Source of the DNA: an uncultured Collinsella sp.
GTDB taxonomy: Bacteria > Actinomycetota > Coriobacteriia > Coriobacteriales > Coriobacteriaceae
Length of the DNA stretch: 29,693 bases
NCBI GenBank assembly: GCA_900756725.1
Contig: CAAELJ010000065.1
Coordinates: 1-29,693 of the forward strand
Reading direction: 5' to 3'
The notes under the pieces are model-generated. The model was not told the origin of the DNA. It saw nothing but the letters and a program-made list of their open reading frames with translations, and did not search any database. A program made the position numbers and the translations under genes. Positions 24,382 to 29,693 of the stretch are shown here, one piece after another. Every line of letters starts with the position of its first letter. Position 1 is the first letter of the stretch.

Positions 24382-26835
24382 ATGCTGCAAAAAATCCAAC
24401 GCTTTGGCGGGGCAATGTTCGCGCCCGCCATGTTGTTTTCCATATCGGGCCTTATGGTCGGCGTCTCCGCCCTCGCAACGTCTGCGGATATCGTCGGCGA
24501 CTTCGCCGTATACGGAACCCCTTGGTACGTTTTTTGGACTATCATCCAGCGTGGTTCGTGGACGGTCTTTAAACGACTTCCGCTCCTTTTTGCCGTAGCG
24601 CTGCCCATCGGCCTTGCCCAAAAGCAACCGGCACGTTGTTGCCTCGAGGCGCTCGTGGCCTATTTTGCCTATTGCTTCTTTTTGAGCGAGATCATCAAGC
24701 TGAGCGGAGACAACCTTGGACTTAAGTACCCATCGTCTTTGACCTCCGCTAGCGGCATCACCATCATCGACGGCATCAAGACACTCGACACCGGCATTAT
24801 CGGCCCGCTGGCGGTGTCGGCAACCGTCGTCGCCATCCATGACCGCTTCTACGATGTCAAGGTTCCCGATTGGCTCGGTACCTTCTCGGGCTCCTCGCTG
24901 GTCTACTTCATCAGCTTTTTTGCCGTGTTCGCCCTTGCCGCCATCTCGGCCGCCATCGTGCCCTTCGTATACGCAGCGACCGAAACGCTGCGCCACGCAC
25001 TTGTGGGCGTCGGCCCCTTTGGCGTAGGCATCTTTGTCTTTTTAGAACGAGCACTCGAGCCCATGGGGCTGCACCACCTGCTCTACATGCCGATCTACTA
25101 CGACAACCTGGTCATTAACGACGGCATCTACGCCACGTGGACCAATTTGCTCCCCATTCTCTCCCATAGCACGCGCCCCCTCAATGAGCTTGCGCCGTGG
25201 GCCGGTTTTACCGCCACCGGCTGGGTCAAGCTCTTTGGCCTTCCTGCCATCGCGGCTGCGTTCTACTCCACCGCAAAGCCCGAGCGCCGCGCTGCCCTCA
25301 AGGTCATCCTGGTTCCCGCCATTGTTGCCTCAGTGGTCTGCGGCGTCACCGAACCGCTCGAGTTTCTCTTTATGTTCACCTATCCCGGACTCTTTTTGCT
25401 CTATGCCGTCCTATCGTCCTGCCTCGCCATGGCCATGAACTTCTTTGGCGTCGTCGGCATCTTCTCGGGCGGTTTTATGGAAATGGCTGCCTTCAACTTT
25501 ATCCCGCTCATGCGGACGCATGCCGGCTCCTACCTTTTGGCACTCGGAATCGGACTCATCTTTAGCGTCATCTTCTTTCTGAGCTTTCGAGGTCTTATCC
25601 TGACCTTTGACCTTAAAACCCCGGGACGCGAGGACCACATCGCCAGCAACGCGGCGCTCTCGCGCTTGACGGGAGACGACGTTGACGAAAAGCGCTCATC
25701 CAAAACCGGCGCTTCCGGCGACCAGGCCTCACAAGATCATCTGCTCGCCGAGCAGGTTGTGACGCTTCTGGGCGGCGTCTCCAATATTGTGGGCGCAACC
25801 AACTGCGCCACGCGGCTGCGCGTCGAAGTCGTGGACCCCTCCATCGTCGCGGACAATGCGACCTTTGTCGCAGCGGGTGCCAAAGGCCTCATCGTCACCG
25901 GCAAGACCGCTCAGGTAATCATCGGCATCTCGGTACCCCGCGTCAAAGAGCACTTTGATCGGATTATGGGACTCGAACCGGGTTTTGCATTCGCCGCCTC
26001 GCCTTCTCATGCCGCCGACGCCACCAAAAAGCATGGCAATGTCTGCTTCTTCGACATCGACGGTACGCTCGCCTGGCAAGATCCCAGACTTGCCCAGGAG
26101 CTTCCCGAGGGTGAGCGAGACCTCTCCCCCTATCCCAACGAGACGGTTGCACAGGCAATTCGCACGTTTGTCGCCAACGGCAACAAAGCCTTTATCTGTA
26201 CGGGGCGCACCCTCAGCTGCATCCATCCCAAGCTGCTCGAGCTGCCGTGGGCAGGCGTCGTGTGCCTCGCGGGCGGTTACGCCGAACTCGAGGGGCGTAT
26301 CGTGCGAAATGCAGCCATAAACCCTGGTCTGCTACAGCGCCTCGCCCCCTATCTCGAGCAATCGGGCGAGGTCATTCGCTTTGAGGGCATCGATCGCGTC
26401 GTGCGCATGAGTGCAGATGCCCCCGAGACGTACGGCTACGCACGCACCGTGGGCGACGCCGTCACGCAACTTGAGCACTACAACGCCTATAAAATTCTTA
26501 TGTCCACACCACTTGCCAACCGCATCGCCCAAGATGAAGAGCTTGGACCTCTGCTCTGCCTCAACGAGCTCGAGCTCGAGGTCACAGAAATCTCGCCGCG
26601 CGAGTGCACCAAACGGGCCGGAATCAAGGCTGTGCTTGACGCCCTGGGACCAGACCACGGCACCGTATATGGCATTGGCGACGCGAGCAACGACATCGCC
26701 CTCATGGAGGCGGTCGATGTTGGCATCGCCATGGGCAACGCGCCGGACTTCCTCAAGGAAAAGGCCGACTACGTAACCGACAGCTTCGACCACGACGGCG
26801 TCGTCACCGCGCTCGAACACTTTGGGCTTATCTAG
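24382..26835 (+). CDS. PTS EIIC-EIIB fused to a HAD-IIB (Cof-type) phosphatase
   Basis: This 817-residue protein has three domains. Residues 1-410 are a glucose/maltose-type EIIC permease with about ten spans and the GVTEPLEF motif (321-328). Residues 452-530 are EIIB, with the phosphorylated Cys475 in GATNCATRLR. Residues 552-817 are a HAD-IIB hydrolase with FFDIDGTL (nucleophile Asp558, acid/base Asp560), the second-motif CTGRT, a cap domain, and GIGDASNDIALMEAVDVGIA coordinating magnesium. No EIIA is fused, so one must be supplied in trans. A PTS imports and phosphorylates a sugar; the HAD domain could remove that phosphate, analogous in outcome to separate maltose-6-phosphate phosphatases. 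GGGAGG lies 6 nt before the ATG. The linkers (411-451 and 530-551) are intact, so this is a true fusion and not a frameshift. Confidence 0.92.
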   Translation: MLQKIQRFGGAMFAPAMLFSISGLMVGVSALATSADIVGDFAVYGTPWYVFWTIIQRGSWTVFKRLPLLFAVALPIGLAQKQPARCCLEALVAYFAYCFFLSEIIKLSGDNLGLKYPSSLTSASGITIIDGIKTLDTGIIGPLAVSATVVAIHDRFYDVKVPDWLGTFSGSSLVYFISFFAVFALAAISAAIVPFVYAATETLRHALVGVGPFGVGIFVFLERALEPMGLHHLLYMPIYYDNLVINDGIYATWTNLLPILSHSTRPLNELAPWAGFTATGWVKLFGLPAIAAAFYSTAKPERRAALKVILVPAIVASVVCGVTEPLEFLFMFTYPGLFLLYAVLSSCLAMAMNFFGVVGIFSGGFMEMAAFNFIPLMRTHAGSYLLALGIGLIFSVIFFLSFRGLILTFDLKTPGREDHIASNAALSRLTGDDVDEKRSSKTGASGDQASQDHLLAEQVVTLLGGVSNIVGATNCATRLRVEVVDPSIVADNATFVAAGAKGLIVTGKTAQVIIGISVPRVKEHFDRIMGLEPGFAFAASPSHAADATKKHGNVCFFDIDGTLAWQDPRLAQELPEGERDLSPYPNETVAQAIRTFVANGNKAFICTGRTLSCIHPKLLELPWAGVVCLAGGYAELEGRIVRNAAINPGLLQRLAPYLEQSGEVIRFEGIDRVVRMSADAPETYGYARTVGDAVTQLEHYNAYKILMSTPLANRIAQDEELGPLLCLNELELEVTEISPRECTKRAGIKAVLDALGPDHGTVYGIGDASNDIALMEAVDVGIAMGNAPDFLKEKADYVTDSFDHDGVVTALEHFGLI

Positions 26836-26951
26836 CCGAGCCCCTCACCGCGTTTGCGACCGCAAGACTCAATCGTCTTCAACCGCCGCGCTCGACGCCC
26901 CAATGTGGCAATATGTTGTCTGCATAATGCAACAGTGCAACCTAAGAAAGA

Positions 26952-27977
26952 ATGCGAGAACCCGTGTCCAGTCCGTTTACCAGCTTTTTAGCCCAGCACT
27001 TTGACCAGATTAACGACTATCTGGCCACGTTTTTTGACGGACAGGCGACTTCCGCCGATATCGAGCGTTACCTGTATACCCCGCTCTCGGCATTTACGGC
27101 CAATGCCGGCAAGCGCCACCGCCCGCTCATCTGCATGCTCGCCGCGACCGCAGTGGGCGGTAGCTTTGAGAGCGCCCGCAGCGCCGCGGCAGCCATCGAG
27201 CACTTTCAGTCGGGCGCGCTGATCCACGACGACATCGCCGACAACGGCCAACTGCGCCGCGGCAAGCCCTGCATGCACCTTACCGAGGGCACGGGACTCG
27301 CCATCAACTGCGGCGATTTAGCGCTCACCATGGTCACCAAGACGGTTCTCGACGACCCCACGCTCGAGGCAGACGTGAAACTCCGCGTGCTCCACGAGCT
27401 CACCGAGATGATCGTCCGCACCATTGAGGGCCAGGCACTCGACTTGGGCTGGGTCCGCGATGGGCGCTTTGACATCTCGGTCGACGATTATCTGGACATG
27501 GCGACGCACAAGACCGCGTACTACAGCGGAGCCACGCCACTTGCCGCCGGAGCCATTATCGGCGGCGGCAGCGAGGAGCAGATTGAGGCGCTGCGCGCCT
27601 TTGGCCTGCACACGGGCCTTGCCTTCCAGATCCAAGATGATCTGCTCAACTTGATCGGCACCAAAGAGGCCGCCAACAAGGACTTCCGCACCGACATCAC
27701 CGAGGGCAAGCGCACGCTTGTCGCCGTGCACGCCCTGTCAGACGAGCGTTATCACGACGAGGTCGAGGCAATCCTTTCCTCGGGCACCGAGGACCCCGCG
27801 CAACTTGCACGTGCTGTGGAGATCTTCCAACAGACCGGCTCTATCGATTACGCCCACGCCTACGCGCTGGACCTGACCGCCAAAGCCAAGGCCGCCATCG
27901 AGGACGTTTCGCTCGACCAGCATGCACGCGAACTGTTCCTCTCCATGGCAGATTTCTTTGTGGAGCGACTCAACTAG
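26952..27977 (+). CDS. Trans-polyprenyl diphosphate synthase
   Basis: This 341-residue all-helical isoprenyl synthase extends allylic diphosphates with isopentenyl diphosphate, giving a chain for quinones or cell-wall lipid carriers. GKRHRPLI binds diphosphate, the first Asp-rich motif is LIHDDIADNGQLRRGKPC, and the second is FQIQDDLLN, where Asn replaces the usual last Asp. THKTAYY and the GTKEAANKDFRTDITEGKRT region match the family. The start ATG at 26952 has only a weak AAGAAAG site; an internal GTG (26964) is possible. Chain length is not predictable here. It is separated from the PTS gene by 116 nt without a visible terminator. Confidence 0.9.
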   Translation: MREPVSSPFTSFLAQHFDQINDYLATFFDGQATSADIERYLYTPLSAFTANAGKRHRPLICMLAATAVGGSFESARSAAAAIEHFQSGALIHDDIADNGQLRRGKPCMHLTEGTGLAINCGDLALTMVTKTVLDDPTLEADVKLRVLHELTEMIVRTIEGQALDLGWVRDGRFDISVDDYLDMATHKTAYYSGATPLAAGAIIGGGSEEQIEALRAFGLHTGLAFQIQDDLLNLIGTKEAANKDFRTDITEGKRTLVAVHALSDERYHDEVEAILSSGTEDPAQLARAVEIFQQTGSIDYAHAYALDLTAKAKAAIEDVSLDQHARELFLSMADFFVERLN

Positions 27978-28115
27978 CGGGGGTTGCAAAACCTGTCGGC
28001 AGCGCATTTGGGTACAAGTTGCTACACTGTTGAATGTATGTTTATGCATCTCTTTGCGTCGTCTATCCGACAGGCGCTCAAATAGTACGAATGATACGCC
28101 GAAAGGGGTTCGTTC

Positions 28116-29021
28116 ATGGAACCTATTACAACGGGCATGCAGGGAGCAGCCGTCGAGGACGTGCAGTCCCGCCTTCTGCAGCTCGGCTATACAATCGATG
28201 ACGCCGAGGTCTCCGACAAGCGCTTTGGCACCACCACCGAGCAGGCTGTTGGCACCTTTAGGCTCGATAGCGGCCTTGCCGCTGGCTGTGCCGTCGATAT
28301 CCCCTGTTGGAGCGCCCTGGTAGACGCCTCGTATAAGCTGGGCGACCGCACGCTCTATCTGCGCATGCCCAATTTCCATGGCGCCGACGTTCAGGCCCTG
28401 CAGCGCGCGCTCAACGTTTTGGGCTTTGCCTGCGGTGAGGACGACGGTTACTTTGGCCCGCACACCGAGGCCGCTCTGCAGCAGTTCCAGGAAAATGTTG
28501 GCCTGTTTGCCGATGGTATGGCGTTCCAGGATACCTACGCCTATATCAACCGCCTGCATCACGTGTGGGAGGGCAAGCCCTCGGTTACCGAAGCCGAGTC
28601 GCGCATCGGTTTTGCCCGCGCCGCCAACGTGCTCGAACGCTTCCAGATTGCCGTTATCGGTGAGGACCCCATCGCGCGTAGCGTTGCATCGCGCATGTGG
28701 AACATCGCCACGGCGACGACCGATAGCAGCGGCATGATGCTTTGCGATTCCGAGGTTCCGACCGACGTGGACCTGGTGCTCGAAATTGCAAGCGATGAGC
28801 TGCCCGCAGCTGCAGCGCCGCGCGCCACGATCGCCCTTGCTGAGTGTCACAACCTGGCGCAGCGCATCCGCACTGCCAATGTCGCCGCACAGCAAAAGCC
28901 CGCGCGCATCCGCATTGAGCTCACGGGCATGACGCGCTACAACGGAACCTTCACCGCAAGTGATGCGCAGACACTCGCCGTACGCCTGCTCGATGGCGTT
29001 TGCGATGCCCTCGCAGATTAG
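28116..29021 (+). CDS. Protein with two peptidoglycan-binding (PG_binding_1) domains
   Basis: This is a 301-residue protein. Residues 5-65 (GMQGAAVEDVQSRLLQLGYT) and 86-145 (HGADVQALQRALNVLGFACG, then DDGYFGPHTEAALQQFQEN) are two three-helix peptidoglycan-binding repeats. No signal peptide or membrane span is visible. The C-terminal half (165-301) is an alpha/beta domain, with ELTGMTRYNGTFTASDAQTL near its end. It looks like a degenerate N-acetylmuramoyl-L-alanine amidase-type fold but has no convincing zinc ligands. AAGGGG precedes the ATG. The 138-nt gap after the synthase gene has no clear promoter. Confidence 0.85.
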   Translation: MEPITTGMQGAAVEDVQSRLLQLGYTIDDAEVSDKRFGTTTEQAVGTFRLDSGLAAGCAVDIPCWSALVDASYKLGDRTLYLRMPNFHGADVQALQRALNVLGFACGEDDGYFGPHTEAALQQFQENVGLFADGMAFQDTYAYINRLHHVWEGKPSVTEAESRIGFARAANVLERFQIAVIGEDPIARSVASRMWNIATATTDSSGMMLCDSEVPTDVDLVLEIASDELPAAAAPRATIALAECHNLAQRIRTANVAAQQKPARIRIELTGMTRYNGTFTASDAQTLAVRLLDGVCDALAD

Positions 29022-29059
29022 GTAAACTAAACGGGTTGCTTTTGGGCAACACCACACAT

Positions 29060-29134
29060 TGGGACGTAGTTCAACGGTAGAACTCCGGTTTTTGGTGCCG
29101 GCTGTTGGGGGTTCGAATCCCTCCGTCCCAGCCA
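29060..29134 (+). tRNA. tRNA-Gln (anticodon UUG)
   Basis: The acceptor stem TGGGACG pairs with CGTCCCA, D stem GTTC with GAAC, and T loop TTCGAAT is conserved. The seven-base anticodon loop TTTTGGT gives anticodon TTG. CCA is encoded at 29132-29134. Confidence 0.95.
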
Positions 29135-29321
29135 TTAAAACTGAGCGCCCTGAGCCCATAACGGCCCAGGGCACTTTCTTGTGGGCAAGCGGAGGGATTC
29201 GAACCCGCAAGGGTGCGGAGCTGAGGAAACGCGAAGCGTTTTCCAGCGCAGCACGCAAGGAGCGAAGCGACGCAGCGGGGCGCGGCCGCCGACCAGGCGG
29301 ACGCGGAATCCCTCCGTCCCA
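29115..29321. repeat. Direct and inverted partial copies of the tRNA-Gln 3' end (att-like)
   Basis: GAATCCCTCCGTCCCA occurs in the tRNA (29115-29130) and again in direct orientation at 29306-29321. An inverted copy of the T-arm segment, GGAGGGATTCGAACCC, lies at 29191-29206. Repetition of a tRNA 3' end is the usual footprint of site-specific integration, but no integrase is present in the window. Confidence 0.6.
29147..29180 (+). terminator. Terminator after tRNA-Gln
   Basis: GCCCTGAGCC (29147-29156) and GGCCCAGGGC (29163-29172) pair with one mismatch and are followed by ACTTTCTT. Confidence 0.7.
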
Positions 29322-29362
29322 TATCAGTCGAGAGCCTCCCGCATCTCGACTTTCCAGCCGAA

Positions 29363-29455
29363 CCGGCACTTAGAGACGTTCCTAAAGTGCCGGCCATAAC
29401 TTCTCGTCCTACAAGAGAAGTTATGGCCGAAACTTCTCGTGCAGGACGAGAAGTT
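29363..29455. repeat. Three consecutive hairpins sharing an ACTTCTCG motif
   Basis: Stems are CCGGCACTT/AAGTGCCGG (29363-29393, 9 bp), GGCCATAACTTCTC/GAGAAGTTATGGCC (29392-29428, 14 bp) and AACTTCTCGT/ACGAGAAGTT (29431-29455, 10 bp). The loops are short and the first two stems overlap by two bases. No T-run follows. The remaining DNA to 29656 shows no gene that I would support. Confidence 0.75.
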
Positions 29456-29656
29456 GCAAAAGGTAGATTTTCAGGCATTTCCCAAAAAGCCACCTCCAAA
29501 AGAGCGGCGCCCCAAGCCCATTAGGACCAAGAGCGCCTTACATCAAGAAATATCAGCCCAGTTCCGAAAAGCGAGCCGTCTGCGACAACCAAGTAGCCGC
29601 CGGCCCCGGGAGAGCGGGGACACCGACTTAGGTTTATCGCGAGTTCCGCACGAACA

Positions 29657-29679
29657 GGAGGCCACTTAATGTGGCCTCC
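29657..29679. repeat. Perfect 9-bp hairpin near window end
   Basis: GGAGGCCAC and GTGGCCTCC flank a TTAAT loop. There is no T-run inside the window. It could belong to a gene beyond the right edge. Confidence 0.5.
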
Positions 29680-29693
29680 GTCGTGAGCAGGAC

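Noticed and set aside
29439..29669. 76-codon plus-strand ORF at the right end
   Set aside because: Arg/Pro-rich composition, no ribosome site, and it begins within the hairpin cluster.

Overview
The window looks like chromosomal DNA from a Coriobacteriia-type actinobacterium, probably Collinsella or a close relative. This is inferred from high-GC codon use, the mix of carbohydrate genes, a CwlO-like Tat-exported hydrolase and a PTS EIICB protein of a gut-commensal type. No rRNA or other taxonomic marker is present, so the genus is a judgement from style.

Layout. 38-2573: a secreted coiled-coil cell-wall hydrolase (minus strand) and galE (plus strand). 2583-5839: an accessory stretch with a galE terminator abutting a broken IS3-type orfA, then a two-gene unit of an AAA/SMC-like ATPase and a Cys-rich PD-(D/E)XK-like nuclease (a candidate defence pair), and two unrecognised minus-strand ORFs. 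6040-12063 (minus strand): a complete-looking RiPP biosynthesis and export operon. It has two short tandem Cys-rich precursor peptides that no standard ORF cutoff would report, a bcr/lan-type ABC ATPase with two permeases, a radical SAM/SPASM maturase that carries a 1-nt frameshift, and an ABC exporter. 12247-13121: an XRE regulator coupled to a DUF2975-like membrane protein. 13375-14243: an insertion-sequence graveyard with about 70-bp inverted repeats enclosing IS110 and IS21-istB fragments.

14291-26835: an alpha-glucan and sugar-uptake region. It holds malQ, a glycogen/maltodextrin phosphorylase, a four-gene ABC sugar importer (lipoprotein, two permeases, MalK/MsmX-like ATPase), a GntR/UTRA regulator and a three-domain fusion of PTS EIIC, EIIB and a HAD-IIB phosphatase. 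A 12-bp dyad of the form TTGT-N4-ACAA sits upstream of the importer (two copies) and, with one mismatch, inside the malQ promoter. This suggests that one regulator, most simply the GntR protein, ties uptake to cytoplasmic glucan processing. 26952-29134: a polyprenyl diphosphate synthase, a peptidoglycan-binding-domain protein and tRNA-Gln(UUG). 29115-29693: repeat-rich non-coding DNA with partial copies of the tRNA 3' end and a row of hairpins.

The best candidate for an undescribed system is the RiPP operon at 6040-12063. Its precursors are 39 and 39 residues, align without gaps and share five cysteines at identical positions, and I cannot assign them to a named family. The second is the EIIC-EIIB-phosphatase fusion, which in principle could import a sugar phosphate and dephosphorylate it in one polypeptide.
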